Notes: generated from the sequence alone by a model not told the origin. Counted from the first letter of the stretch, positions 45,193-54,638 are shown. The stretch: DNA of 64,000 bases from Sedimentitalea nanhaiensis DSM 24252 (GCF_000473225.1 NZ_KI421509.1:419470-483469), one strand, 5' to 3'. Translations and numbers: made by a program.

Positions 45193-46089
45193 TCAACTCC
45201 GCTTGAGTTTCGGATCAAGGGCGTCGCGCAACCCGTCACCCATCAGGTTGATCGCCAGCACGGTCACCAGGATGGCAAGACCGGGAAATGTCACGACCCA
45301 CCAGGCCCGCAGGATGAATTCGCGGGCTTCTGCCAGCATCGTGCCCCATTCCGGAGTCGGCGGCTGCGCGCCCATGCCGAGAAAGCCAAGCGCTGCCGCA
45401 TCCAGAATCGCGGTGGAAAAGGACAGCGCGCCCTGCACGATGATCGGTGCAAGGCAATTGGGCAGCACGGTCACGAACATCAGCCGCAGCAACCCGGCTC
45501 CGGCGACACGGGCCGAGGTAACATAGTCCTTTTGTTTCTCGGACAGCACACTGGCTCGGGTCAGGCGTACGTAATGCGGTTGCAGCACAATGGCGATGGC
45601 AATCATTGCGTTAGTCAGGCTGGGCCCCAGGATCGCCACCAGCACCAGCGCCAGCAACAGCGACGGAAAGGCCAGAATGACGTCCATGATCCGCATGATG
45701 ACACTGTCCAGCCACGACGGTGCAAAGCCGGCGATCATGCCGATCAGGATACCGCCCGAGGCGGCAATGGACACGACGATGACCCCGACAAAGAACGAGT
45801 ACCGCGCGCCAATGATCAGGCGAGACAGCATATCCCGGCCCAGCGGGTCGGTGCCAAGTGGATGGGCCCAACTGCCGCCGGTCTGCCATGCCGGGGGCAA
45901 CAGGGTGAGTTCACGGAATTGCTCGGCCGGGTCGTAAGGCGCCAGCCAAGGGCCAAGTGCGGCACAGATCACAAAAGCGGCAAAGACCCAAAGGCCAAAG
46001 ACTGCGCCGCGATTTTCGCGGAAGTAGAACCAGAATTCACGCAGGCGACCGGGGCGTGCGGGTTCTGTGGGGGCGGTTGCGTCAGTCAT
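45193..46089 (-). CDS. dppC: Peptide ABC transporter permease (DppC/OppC type)
   Basis: A 298-residue inner-membrane permease with an N-terminal cytosolic leader (REFWFYFRENRGAVFGLWVF, the OppC_N domain) and about six membrane helices. HPLGTDPLGRDMLSRLIIGARYSF is the C-type hallmark. The EAA-type coupling loop lies in ARVAGAGLLRLMFVTVLPNCLAPIIV. The ATG at 46089 is one base after the stop of the B-type permease. It forms the translocation pore with the B-type subunit. Confidence 0.93.
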   Translation of the reverse strand: MTDATAPTEPARPGRLREFWFYFRENRGAVFGLWVFAAFVICAALGPWLAPYDPAEQFRELTLLPPAWQTGGSWAHPLGTDPLGRDMLSRLIIGARYSFFVGVIVVSIAASGGILIGMIAGFAPSWLDSVIMRIMDVILAFPSLLLALVLVAILGPSLTNAMIAIAIVLQPHYVRLTRASVLSEKQKDYVTSARVAGAGLLRLMFVTVLPNCLAPIIVQGALSFSTAILDAAALGFLGMGAQPPTPEWGTMLAEAREFILRAWWVVTFPGLAILVTVLAINLMGDGLRDALDPKLKRS

Positions 46090-46090
46090 A

Positions 46091-47098
46091 TCAGCGCTTC
46101 CTGATCTTGGGGTTGATAACGCCATAAAGCACGTCAACGGTCAGGTTGACGACCATCACCATGACCGCAATCAACAGCAACCCGCCTTGAACCACCGGGT
46201 AGTCACGGCGGAAAATACTGTCGACCATCCATTTTCCGATGCCGGGCCAGCTGAAAATGGTTTCGGTCAGAATTGCCCCCGCCAGAAGCGTGCCGACCGA
46301 CAAGCCGATCACGGTGATTACAGGGATCAAGGCATTGCGCAGGGCGTGCACGCCATTGATCCGGCCCGGCGACATCCCCTTGGCGCGGGCGGTTCGTATA
46401 TAGTCCTCGCCCAGAACCTCAAGCATTGCGGATCGGGTCTGTCGCGCGATCACCGCCAGCGGGATGGTGCCCAAAACGATGGTCGGCAACACCAGGTGCC
46501 GAACCGCCGACGCAAAGGCACCGCTTTGCCCCGAGGCCAGGCTGTCGATCAACATAAAGCCGGTGGCGTCGGGAAAATAATAAAGCAGATCAATGCGGCC
46601 CGACACCGGGGTCCAGCCAAGATTACCCGAGAACACGATGATCAGCAGCAGCGCCCACCAGAAGATCGGCATGGAATACCCCACCAGAGCGGTGCTCATC
46701 AACGTGCGATCAAAAAATTTGCCACGGTTCACCGCGGCGATCACCCCGGCCGGCAGGCCCAACAGGACCGCAAACACCATGGCGCAGATCGACAGTTCCA
46801 ACGTCGCGGGAAACAGGGCAAAGAACTCGTCCCAGACCGGGCGTTTGGTGACAAAGGAATTGCCCAGATCGCCCTGCAACACGCCGGTCAGGTAATCCCA
46901 GAATTGCGCGTAGACGGGGCGGTCAAAGCCGAATTGCCGGGTCAGTTCCTGATAGCGTTCCTCGGTCAGCCCGCGTTCGCCGGCCATGACAATGATCGGA
47001 TCGCCCGGAAGAACGCGGATAAAAGCAAAGGAAATTAACGTGACGCCGATGAACGTGGGGATAAAGGTCAGCAGGCGGGAACCAAGATATTTCAGCAT
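46091..47098 (-). CDS. dppB: Peptide ABC transporter permease (DppB/OppB type)
   Basis: A 335-residue permease with the B-type pattern: MLKYLGSRLLTFIPTFIGVTLISFAFIRVLPGDPI at the N-terminus, a large periplasmic loop (ERYQELTRQFGFDRPVYAQFWDYL), DLGNSFVTKRPVWDEF, and the coupling loop EDYIRTARAKGMSPGRINGVHALRNALIPV. Its start overlaps the end of the upstream peptidase gene by 7 bp. Substrate size class (di- versus oligopeptide, or a peptide-like nutrient) cannot be decided. Confidence 0.93.
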   Translation of the reverse strand: MLKYLGSRLLTFIPTFIGVTLISFAFIRVLPGDPIIVMAGERGLTEERYQELTRQFGFDRPVYAQFWDYLTGVLQGDLGNSFVTKRPVWDEFFALFPATLELSICAMVFAVLLGLPAGVIAAVNRGKFFDRTLMSTALVGYSMPIFWWALLLIIVFSGNLGWTPVSGRIDLLYYFPDATGFMLIDSLASGQSGAFASAVRHLVLPTIVLGTIPLAVIARQTRSAMLEVLGEDYIRTARAKGMSPGRINGVHALRNALIPVITVIGLSVGTLLAGAILTETIFSWPGIGKWMVDSIFRRDYPVVQGGLLLIAVMVMVVNLTVDVLYGVINPKIRKR

Positions 47099-48201
47099 GG
47101 CAGGATCGTCAGCTCCTTGGGAAATGAAGTCAGCGTTATGTATCCATCTTCGGTGACCAGAACGTCATCCTCGATTCGGACGCCAAAGTTGCCGATATCG
47201 TAGAGACCGGGTTCATTCGTATACACCGTACCGGCGGGCAAAACCATGTGGTTGCCGCGCATGATATAGGGCGCTTCGTGCACGTCACGGCCCAGCCCGT
47301 GACCGGTCTTGGTACGAATCCGGTCGCCGTAGGGGGACGCTTCGAGCACGCCTGTCACCGCATCGTCGATCTGATGGGCTGTGACCCCGGCGCGGGTGAT
47401 ATTCAGCCCGCGCAAATTGGCGCGCAGCACCGTGTCATATACCGCCCGACCTTCGTCGCTGGCGTGTCGTAGGAAGACGGTGCGGGTGATGTCCGCAGCA
47501 AAGCCGTGTTTGCGCGCACCGAAATCGATCAGCAGCGCATCGCCCGGCTGCACGGCGTATTCCGCGCGGGCATGGGCGTGGGGGCGGGCCGAATTGTCAC
47601 CGGCAGCGACAATCGGATGAAAGGCCATGTCCTCGGCCCCTTCGTCAAACAAGGCCTGAATCAAACACTGTTCAATGTCTTTCTCGGTCTGTCCAATGCG
47701 AACGGCGTCCAGCGTGCGGGCCAAAGCGCGTTCCGAGATCTCTATTGCGGCGCGCATTGCCGAGATGTCATCCGGCGTCTTGATCATCCGAAGGCCGGAA
47801 ATCGCCGTCTCGCCGTCAACGATGCGCAGATCGGGCTGAGCGGTCTTAAGTGCGTGATGGACAAAAACCCGCATCACCTGACCCTCGACAGCCAGAGATG
47901 AAATGCCGAGGTGGTCCATCAGCCCGGAAAAGGCGGTCCCGTACCCATCCTGATCGCGCCAGTCAAACACCGCGCCGTCAAACCCGACCAAATCCCAGCT
48001 GCGCAATTCCAGATTGGGGACCAGGGCAGCGGCCGGCCCTCTTGCCGGGATCACGAGGAGAAACGGGCGTTCGTGGCTCATGAAACTGTGGTTCAGGGCA
48101 CGGGTGAAATTTGGCCCCGGCACCAGAGCCACGGCACCGACATCAAGATTGCGGGCGACAGTGGCGTATTGGGACAGGCGGTCGGAAACGGAATGGCGCA
48201 C
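47092..48201 (-). CDS. M24 metallopeptidase (Xaa-Pro dipeptidase/aminopeptidase family)
   Basis: A 369-residue two-metal pita-bread peptidase. The N-terminal creatinase-like domain is followed by the catalytic domain with metal ligands in IDFGARKHGFAADITRT (two Asp), KTGHGLGRDVHEAPYI (His), YTNEPGLYD (Glu) and GVRIEDDVLVTE (Glu). It should remove or split residues next to proline, or act on creatine-like amides. It starts with GTG at 48201. It lies inside the peptide-transport operon, between binding protein and permeases, and its end overlaps dppB. That argues for processing of the imported peptide. Confidence 0.9.
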   Translation of the reverse strand: MRHSVSDRLSQYATVARNLDVGAVALVPGPNFTRALNHSFMSHERPFLLVIPARGPAAALVPNLELRSWDLVGFDGAVFDWRDQDGYGTAFSGLMDHLGISSLAVEGQVMRVFVHHALKTAQPDLRIVDGETAISGLRMIKTPDDISAMRAAIEISERALARTLDAVRIGQTEKDIEQCLIQALFDEGAEDMAFHPIVAAGDNSARPHAHARAEYAVQPGDALLIDFGARKHGFAADITRTVFLRHASDEGRAVYDTVLRANLRGLNITRAGVTAHQIDDAVTGVLEASPYGDRIRTKTGHGLGRDVHEAPYIMRGNHMVLPAGTVYTNEPGLYDIGNFGVRIEDDVLVTEDGYITLTSFPKELTILPC

Positions 48202-48232
48202 GTGGCTGGATCTTTCGCTGCGTGACAGAAAC

Positions 48233-48257
48233 GGGGCGGCGCATCCTGCGCCGCCCC
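48233..48257 (-). terminator. Strong hairpin between binding-protein and peptidase genes
   Basis: Perfect 11-bp GC stem (ggggcggcgca / tgcgccgcccc, loop 3 nt) located 7 bp after the dppA-type stop. On the minus strand it is followed by gtttct, a weak U-run. Such structures after binding-protein genes usually stop part of the transcription or protect the upstream mRNA, giving excess binding protein over permease. Confidence 0.7.
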
Positions 48258-48264
48258 GATGGTA

Positions 48265-49854
48265 TTACTTCAGGCCAACGGCGTTGAAGATGTGGCCGCC
48301 CAGCGGGTGTACGACATAGTTGTCGACCTCGGGCCGCATGGTCATGTAGACAACCGAATGCGCGATGGTTGCCCAAGGCGCCTGTTCCTTGAAGATCGCC
48401 TGCGCCTCTTCATACAGCGGCTGACGTTCGGCCTGTGTCGGCAGAACCTTGGCCTTCTGGATCAGCTCCTCGAAAGGTTCATAACACCACTGTGCGCGAT
48501 TTGAGTTTTCGCGCCCGTCACAGCCCAACAGCACGGCCAGGAAGTTGTCCGGATCGCCATTGTCGCCGGTCCAGCCCAGCAGCACGGCGCCGTCACGGTC
48601 CATCTCACGCGAACGCGAAAGGTACTCGCCCCATTCATACGACACGATTTCCACGTTGACGCCGATCTTGGCAAAATCTGCCTGCATCAGCTCGGCCATG
48701 CGTCGCGCATTGGGGTTGTAAGGACGCTGAACCGGCATCGCCCAGATCTTGAGGTTCAGATCGCTGACGCCTTCGGCCTCAAGCATTGCTTTGGCGGCCT
48801 CGGGATCATAGACATCGTCCTCGATCGCGTCGTTATAGGACCACATGGTCGGCGGGATCGGGTTCTTGGCAATCTGACCGGCCCCCTGGAACACCACATC
48901 GATGATCGCCTGCTTGTCGATCGCCATGTTCAGGGCTTTGCGCACCTTGGGATTGTCATAGGGCGCTACCGTGGTGTTGTAGGCCAGATATCCCACATTC
49001 AGACCTTCCTGCTCCATCACGACGATGTCCTCATTGGACTGCATGTCGGCAACGTCGGCCGGGTTCGGATAGGCCATGATGTGACACTCGCCCGCCTGAA
49101 CCTTTTGATAGCGTACGCTCGCATCCGGCGTGATGGCAAAGATCAGCGTTTCGACCCGGGCGGGCTCACCCCAATAGGCGTCGTTGCGCAGATAGCGGAT
49201 CACGGCGTCTTTCTGATAAGCTTGGAAGGTGAATGGGCCGGTGCCGATCGGGGCCTGGTTCAGCATCTCGGGCGTACCGGCGTCCAGCATCGCCTGACCG
49301 TATTCCGCCGAAACGATACTGGCGAAATCCATCGCCATATTGGCGACGAACGGGGCTTCTGGGCGGTTCAGGTGGAAGCGGACCGTCAGATCGTCGACCT
49401 TTTCGATGCTCTTGACCAGATCGGGCATCGACATGCCGCCATAATATTCCCAGGTGCCGCCCGAGACCTTGTTGTATGGGTGATCCGGGTTGCCCTGGCG
49501 ATCAAAGGAAAAGATCACGTCGTCGGCGTTGAAGTCCCGCGTAGGGGTAAAGTTCTGGTTGCTGTGAAACTTGACCCCGGCGCGTAGCTTGAAAGTCACG
49601 GTCAGGCCGTCATCGGAAACTTCCCAGCTTTCGGCGAGACCCGGCAGGACTTCGGTCGTGCCGACCTTGAATTCGGTAAGGTGGTCATAGAGTGGATGGC
49701 TGGAGGCATCGAAAGTCGTGCCGGCCGTATAGAGGGCCGGATCAAAACCTTCGGGCGAGCCTTCCGAGCAATAGACCAGAGCCTGCGCCGAGGCGGACCC
49801 GGCGCAAAGCGCCAGCGCCGCTGCCCCGGCTGCAATATAAGACTTAAACGTCAT
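48265..49854 (-). CDS. dppA: Periplasmic peptide-binding protein (DppA/OppA type, SBP family 5)
   Basis: Extracellular solute-binding protein that delivers peptides to the DppBCDF-type importer. The 529-residue precursor has a signal peptide (SYIAAGAAALALCAGSASAQA), then LVYCSEGSPEGFDPALYTAGTTFDASS and the family-5 core: GLAESWEVSDDGLTVTFKLRAGVKFH, DDVIFSFDRQ, PIGTGPFTFQAYQKD. The length and the Cys pair (YCSEGSPEGFDP, CDGREN) are typical of DppA. It is the first gene of the operon and is followed by a hairpin. Substrate could also be heme or a peptide-like metabolite, as known for other DppA proteins. Confidence 0.94.
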   Translation of the reverse strand: MTFKSYIAAGAAALALCAGSASAQALVYCSEGSPEGFDPALYTAGTTFDASSHPLYDHLTEFKVGTTEVLPGLAESWEVSDDGLTVTFKLRAGVKFHSNQNFTPTRDFNADDVIFSFDRQGNPDHPYNKVSGGTWEYYGGMSMPDLVKSIEKVDDLTVRFHLNRPEAPFVANMAMDFASIVSAEYGQAMLDAGTPEMLNQAPIGTGPFTFQAYQKDAVIRYLRNDAYWGEPARVETLIFAITPDASVRYQKVQAGECHIMAYPNPADVADMQSNEDIVVMEQEGLNVGYLAYNTTVAPYDNPKVRKALNMAIDKQAIIDVVFQGAGQIAKNPIPPTMWSYNDAIEDDVYDPEAAKAMLEAEGVSDLNLKIWAMPVQRPYNPNARRMAELMQADFAKIGVNVEIVSYEWGEYLSRSREMDRDGAVLLGWTGDNGDPDNFLAVLLGCDGRENSNRAQWCYEPFEELIQKAKVLPTQAERQPLYEEAQAIFKEQAPWATIAHSVVYMTMRPEVDNYVVHPLGGHIFNAVGLK

Positions 49855-50323
49855 TGTGTTCTCCCAAGTTAGTCCGTCATTTTGGATGACGTATCATTTT
49901 GCGAAGCACCCCCCCTATCGTGGAGGCGCAACGCATGGGATACACAGTGGCATCGAATGGGGTCGGAGAAAAGGGTAGACCTGAAGAGCGGTGGGCGGAC
50001 GGGGTGTTCGCCGGGTTTTCAGGATGCTCCCGGCTGGACAATTATTGCATAGAGGGCCGACTGTTCCGCAGGAAGGGAACATCTTTGTTGGATATACCAG
50101 TTTTGAGCATTGTCTCGGCCCCCGATGCGGTCGCAAAAATTCCTACCGTTGAGGGGCACGGTGCTAGGCAAGGCTGAGCTGAGCAAGGCTGACCGCCAGT
50201 CCGGACAGCCAGACTTGCGCCCGCGATTCCAGTGGCACCGGCAGGCGGCTTCCAGCGCAATTGCGGCAGAGCGGAGTTGTGAACAAGATCGCGGCTCGAT
50301 TTCCGCGCAATCTTGTGGGTTGG
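49855..50323. promoter_or_regulatory. Non-coding gap, promoter side of the peptide operon
   Basis: About 470 bp lie between the dppA-type start and the end of the RTX gene, both on the minus strand. The AT-richer part next to dppA (49858-49905, with atgacgtatcatttt) is the likely promoter region. Short open frames here have no ribosome binding site or recognisable product. Direct repeats of ggctgagc/caaggctga occur around 50168-50190. Confidence 0.45.
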
Positions 50324-51358
50324 TCAGGACACCATGGACAGGCTGAAGCTCGCCCCATCGGCGTGATCCATAAGCACGATGTCGTCTTCGGTCAGTGGAG
50401 AAACGCTGTGGACCATGGCGATTTCCTTGCCGTCAACAAAAACGTGACTCAGCCCAGGTGTTTGGGTGTCAGCTACGATATCGATTTCTGGGTCCGGATT
50501 ATCTTCCAGATCGTAAACCATCAGCAACTGGTCTTTGCCGTTCTCGAAATCCATCAACTCGGCAGCTTCACCATCGGCGATCCAATCGCCCAGAACGATA
50601 TCATCCTCGCCGTCGCCGGACGTGACGACATCGCCTTCGCCTGCCAGGATGGTATCGTCCCCCGTTCCGCCGTTCAGAAAGTCCTGGTTTGCGTCCGCGT
50701 GCGCATCGGGAACTCCGAGTTCATCTTCCGTTTCGATGCCAGAGATCAGGTCATCGCCTGCACCGCCGAACAGGACATCCTGGCCCGCACCTCCAGTCAG
50801 TACGTCATCGCCCAGTCCGCCATGCAGCGCATCGTTGCCATCCTCTCCTTGGAGGGTGTCGTCACCATCGCCGCCATACATTTCGTCATCACCATCGCCG
50901 CCCAACAACAGATCGTCGTCATTGTGGCCGAACATCATGTCGTCACCGGTGTCGCCGCTGAGCATGTCGGCACCGTCTTCGCCGTGCAGCGGGTCGTCGC
51001 CGGCGGATCCAGAGAGTTTATCCTGACCTTCGCTGCCATGCAGATCGTCATTGCCGTCGCCGCCCGAAATAACGTCATCTCCACCGTAGCCGTTGATCTG
51101 GTCGTTGCCGGTCCCGCCCAGGATCTGGTCGTTGGTGTCTGTCCCCGACAAGATCTGATCTGCCCCGTCGGTCGCGAAGTCCATCGGCGTGGTTTTGTTG
51201 GTCGCGGAGTCGGGCAACGCCTCGTCCATCTGGTCTTCGGCCTCATCGCTCTCGTCCGGCTCTGCGGAAAAACCGGCGGATAGCGCAACGCCTCCGACGG
51301 CGATCAGCCCCAACATACTCGCCAAAAACAACATGTCATCGCTCCACGCAATTGGCAT
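50324..51358 (-). CDS. RTX-type calcium-binding repeat protein with N-terminal membrane helix
   Basis: A 344-residue acidic protein. Residues ~9-31 form one hydrophobic helix (MLFLASMLGLIAVGGVALSAGF), and an acidic linker follows. About 17 consecutive GGxGxDxLx-type nonapeptides run from residue ~70 to ~230 (GGTGNDQIN, GGDGDDTLQ, GGAGDDLIS), which wind into a Ca2+-loaded beta-roll. The C-terminal region has DFENGKDQLLMVYDL, often found after RTX repeats. No protease or lipase domain is present. The helix could be an uncleaved anchor rather than a signal peptide. No type I secretion genes are nearby. The ATG at 51358 is preferred over a GTG 12 nt upstream. Confidence 0.88.
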   Translation of the reverse strand: MPIAWSDDMLFLASMLGLIAVGGVALSAGFSAEPDESDEAEDQMDEALPDSATNKTTPMDFATDGADQILSGTDTNDQILGGTGNDQINGYGGDDVISGGDGNDDLHGSEGQDKLSGSAGDDPLHGEDGADMLSGDTGDDMMFGHNDDDLLLGGDGDDEMYGGDGDDTLQGEDGNDALHGGLGDDVLTGGAGQDVLFGGAGDDLISGIETEDELGVPDAHADANQDFLNGGTGDDTILAGEGDVVTSGDGEDDIVLGDWIADGEAAELMDFENGKDQLLMVYDLEDNPDPEIDIVADTQTPGLSHVFVDGKEIAMVHSVSPLTEDDIVLMDHADGASFSLSMVS

Positions 51359-51730
51359 TTGCCCGGCCACGATTAGGCCATGTTCAGCGGGCTTTCGTCA
51401 AAGCGATACGTTGCAGCAGGTTAACAAAAACTGAAGTTGCTACCCCGGAGGGGGGCAAACCAGCCAATGCTTCTGTTTTGCAACGTTTTCAACGGTATCT
51501 CTGTGCGCGTGGGGGTGCAATTTGGAAACAATTCTTCTTGATGCGACGCAATTGTTGAAAACTTTGCGCAGTTTGATACCTCCCCGATCGAGAAACATCT
51601 GGCCTGTATCCGGCTGTGATCGAGAGAGAGGCGCAGATGCGGCAGCATTGGTCGGCGAGCGAATTTTCCGTTCGACCCGCTGGGCTTCCCTGATAGACAG
51701 GCGCCAAGATTGAAAACAGGGAGTCCACAG
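51359..51730. promoter_or_regulatory. Divergent intergenic region, RTX gene / TRAP cluster
   Basis: About 370 bp between the RTX start and the first TRAP gene, with no credible gene. A run of AT-rich stretches (ttaacaaaaactgaagttgc near 51421; aattgttgaaaactttgcg near 51550) suggests promoters in both directions. The TRAP gene start is preceded by a gggag site. Confidence 0.45.
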
Positions 51731-52687
51731 ATGATCTCAATTCGTAAACCCTTCATTGCAACCCTGGCCGCTGCCGTGCTTGCGACACCCTTGCTGGCGG
51801 AAACGCGGGTCACGTACAAGTCGGCCAAGACCGGGTCCTCTTATTACCAGATGGGCGTTCAAATTGCCGAAGCCATGAAGGCCGGGACCGAAGGCTCCAT
51901 CATCGTTACGGTCGAGGAAAGCCAGGGCTCGGTGCAAAACGTGATGGAAGTGCGTGCGCGGGGCGGCGATTATGTCTTTACCTCCCCGCCGGCGCTGATC
52001 GGATTGGCGCAGGGTGGCACCGCAATGTTCGACGGCAAGGGCGATCCGGCCTTTGACGAGATCCGGGCCTTGTTCCCGATCCCGTCTTTGACCATGCATT
52101 TTGTCATGTCGGATGCGTCGGGCATCACTGATTTCACTGCAATGGAAAACAAGACCATCCTGCTGGGAAAAGGCTCGTTCGGCGCGCGCGAAGGCGAAAA
52201 ATACCTTGGTCTGTTCGGGCTGGACGGCAAGATCAAGATCGCCGATGTCGAGCTTTCAGGGGCCGTGCCCGCACTGAAGAACGGCCAGATCGACGGTTTC
52301 GTCACCGCCGGATCCTGGCCCGCGCCCAACGTGATCGAGGCTGCCGCCTCGACCGGCGTGACGGTGCTGTCGTTGACTGACGAGCAGATTGCGGTCACCA
52401 AAAGGGCGCGGCTGGTAATTCCGGCAGGCACCTATGCGGGGCAGGATACCGATATTGTCACCACCTCGTTGCCGGTGGCGGCATTCACAACCACCAAGAT
52501 GGATGACGATACGGCGTATGAGCTGACCCGGACGTTCTGGGAGGGCAAGAGCGACATGGGGGCCGGAGCGGCGTGGTGGAATGGTGTCGATCCGGCGCTG
52601 TTGGCCAATGTCACGACCCGCTTTCATCCTGGTGCGCAGCGCTACTATGCCGAGGCCGGGATCGAACTGGCCGACGCACAAAAATAA
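51731..52687 (+). CDS. TAXI-family TRAP transporter solute receptor
   Basis: Periplasmic solute-binding protein of the TAXI branch of TRAP transporters. The 318-residue precursor has a signal peptide (KPFIATLAAAVLATPLLA), then the TAXI start TRVTYKSAKTGSSYYQMGVQIAEAM. Further family features are the SQGSVQNVMEVRARGGDYVFTSP region and GKGSFGAREGEKYLGLFGLD. Relatives bind glutamate or related carboxylates; the ligand is not predictable here. GGGAG precedes the ATG at 51731. It is followed by a hairpin and the fused permease gene. Confidence 0.88.
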   Translation: MISIRKPFIATLAAAVLATPLLAETRVTYKSAKTGSSYYQMGVQIAEAMKAGTEGSIIVTVEESQGSVQNVMEVRARGGDYVFTSPPALIGLAQGGTAMFDGKGDPAFDEIRALFPIPSLTMHFVMSDASGITDFTAMENKTILLGKGSFGAREGEKYLGLFGLDGKIKIADVELSGAVPALKNGQIDGFVTAGSWPAPNVIEAAASTGVTVLSLTDEQIAVTKRARLVIPAGTYAGQDTDIVTTSLPVAAFTTTKMDDDTAYELTRTFWEGKSDMGAGAAWWNGVDPALLANVTTRFHPGAQRYYAEAGIELADAQK

Positions 52688-52710
52688 CCCCGTCAGCAGA
52701 CGAGTGATCG

Positions 52711-52741
52711 GGCCGGGCGGCTTGCAGCCCGGCCTTTCTTT
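52711..52741 (+). terminator. Hairpin with U-run after the TAXI receptor gene
   Basis: Perfect 8-bp stem ggccgggc / gcccggcc with an 8-nt loop, then tttcttt. It reads as an intrinsic terminator and probably lets only part of transcription continue into the permease gene 18 bp later. Confidence 0.75.
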
Positions 52742-52758
52742 GAAAAGAGCCAGGCGTC

Positions 52759-54537
52759 ATGAACGATACATCAAAATTCCTGCGCCTGTTCTGGCTTGTG
52801 CTGGCCACAGCGATGGTGACCTTTCATCTCGGTCTGATTTTCTGGGGGCTGGTGCCCAATCTGGTGAGCCGTCCGCTGCATCTGGCCTTTGTGTTGCCAT
52901 GGGTCTTTGTCTTTGATGCCAAATCGCCGGCTCAGCGCGCTTCGGGGGTGGTGCTGGCGGGGCTGGGCGTGGCGGCATCGCTGTGGATCGCAGTCGATCA
53001 CAACGCTTTGGGTGACCAATACGGGTTCCTGGAAAACGGATTTCAGATCGCGGTCGCGATTATTCTGTTGGTCTGCGTCGTCGAGGCCGCACGCCGCGCG
53101 ATTGGTTGGCCGCTGCCATTGGTGGCCATCGTGGCCCTGGCCTATGCCATGTTGGGGCAGTATATACCCGGCGAATTTGGCCATTCCGGCACGCCGTTAA
53201 AGAGCTTTCTGGGCACCATGACCATCGCCGAGGGTGGGATCTGGGGCAGCCTGACGGCGGTGTCGGTCGGGGTCGTGTCGATCTTTGTCATCTTTGGCGC
53301 GGTCTTGAATGCGGGCGAAGCCGGGCAGGGGTTCATGAACGTTGCCGCCGCTGCCGCCGGGCATCTGAAAGGCGGTGCGGCCAAGGTTTCGGTGATTTCT
53401 TCGGCCCTGTTCGGATCGATTTCCGGATCGGCCTCGGCCAATGTCGCATCGACGGGCGCGATTACGCTGCCGGCGATGACACGGCTGGGTTATCCGAAAC
53501 GGCTGGCGGCGGCGGTCGAGGCGGTGGCGTCCTCGGGGGGGCAGATCATGCCGCCCTTGATGGGGGCCGGCGCCTTTGTCATGGTCGAACTCACCGGTGT
53601 TCCTTACACCGGCATCATGGCGGCAGCGATCCTGCCTGCAGTGTTGTATTTCTTTGCTGTCTGGGTCGGGATCGACGCCTATGCGCGCCGTGTCGAACTG
53701 CGTGGTATCGATCATGCAGATCGGCCGAACCGCCGCGATGTGCTGATCACATCCGGATTTTTCGCGATACCGTTTGGCATCCTGTTATGGGGAATGTTCG
53801 GGGCTGGATTCACGCCGCAATACGCGGCGTGTCTGGCGATTCTGGCCGGGGCGGTGTTGCTGTTCTTTAACCGACGTGGGCGGCTGGATCGCGCGCAGAT
53901 TGCCGAACGTCTTTCGCTGGCTTTGCTGACAGCTGCGCGGCAAATCGCGATGATCGCCTCGATCATCTTTTGTGCTTCGATCATCATCGGCGTTCTGGCG
54001 GTGACTGGCCTGGGGGTCAAGATCACGTCGCTGATCCTGTCCGCCTCGGGGGGGATGCTGTGGCCTTCGCTGGTGCTGACGGCGGTGGCCTGCCTGGTGT
54101 TGGGTATGGAGGTGCCAACCACGGCGGCCTATGTCATCTGCGTTTCGGTTGCCGGACCGGCACTGATTGACCAGGGGCTGGACCCGTTGCAGGCGCATCT
54201 GTTCGTGTTCTGGTTCGCCCTGCTGTCCACCATTACGCCGCCGGTCTGTGGCGCGGTCTTTATCGCCGCGGGGATGATCGGCGAAAATTGGATCAAGGTG
54301 GCGCTGACAGCTATGGCGCTGGGGGTCGGGTTGTATGTCATTCCGCTGGGGATGATCGCAAACCCGGATCTTCTGCGGCTGACCGAAGCGACGGGGCCGG
54401 CTCTGTTGGCCTTTTTACGGATGGCTTTGGGCCTATGGATCATCAGCCACGGGTTGATTGCACTGCGCAGTCCCGTGCCGCGCGTGCTGGTCCCGGTTCT
54501 GGGACTGGGCGTGGCGTTTTCCGGGCTGGTCTTTTGA
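52759..54537 (+). CDS. TRAP transporter fused permease (TAXI-associated)
   Basis: A 592-residue inner-membrane protein combining the small (4-helix) and large (12-helix) TRAP subunits, as usual for TAXI systems. The N-terminal third holds four helices (for example VLATAMVTFHLGLIFWGL, VVLAGLGVAASLWIAV). The remainder is the DctM-like domain with VISSALFGSISGSASANVASTGAITLPAMTRLGY, GGQIMPPLMGAGAFVMVE, and LGMEVPTTAAYVI. It is driven by an ion gradient (family knowledge). GAAAAGAGCC precedes the ATG. It is separate in sequence from the DctQ/DctM pair that follows. Confidence 0.92.
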   Translation: MNDTSKFLRLFWLVLATAMVTFHLGLIFWGLVPNLVSRPLHLAFVLPWVFVFDAKSPAQRASGVVLAGLGVAASLWIAVDHNALGDQYGFLENGFQIAVAIILLVCVVEAARRAIGWPLPLVAIVALAYAMLGQYIPGEFGHSGTPLKSFLGTMTIAEGGIWGSLTAVSVGVVSIFVIFGAVLNAGEAGQGFMNVAAAAAGHLKGGAAKVSVISSALFGSISGSASANVASTGAITLPAMTRLGYPKRLAAAVEAVASSGGQIMPPLMGAGAFVMVELTGVPYTGIMAAAILPAVLYFFAVWVGIDAYARRVELRGIDHADRPNRRDVLITSGFFAIPFGILLWGMFGAGFTPQYAACLAILAGAVLLFFNRRGRLDRAQIAERLSLALLTAARQIAMIASIIFCASIIIGVLAVTGLGVKITSLILSASGGMLWPSLVLTAVACLVLGMEVPTTAAYVICVSVAGPALIDQGLDPLQAHLFVFWFALLSTITPPVCGAVFIAAGMIGENWIKVALTAMALGVGLYVIPLGMIANPDLLRLTEATGPALLAFLRMALGLWIISHGLIALRSPVPRVLVPVLGLGVAFSGLVF

Positions 54538-54638
54538 GATCCGGGCCCACCTGGCAGGATTTCTGACGGAAAGGCTTGTGATCCTGCACTTGTTCAATAA
54601 GCTGCCCAGACAACATTCGATCGGGGAGGATCACCAAT

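Noticed and set aside
50261-51283. 340-codon plus-strand frame opposite the RTX gene (Val/Ile-rich)
   Set aside because: Its repetitive V/I pattern is the reverse complement of the RTX nonapeptides; the minus-strand RTX reading has the known repeat.
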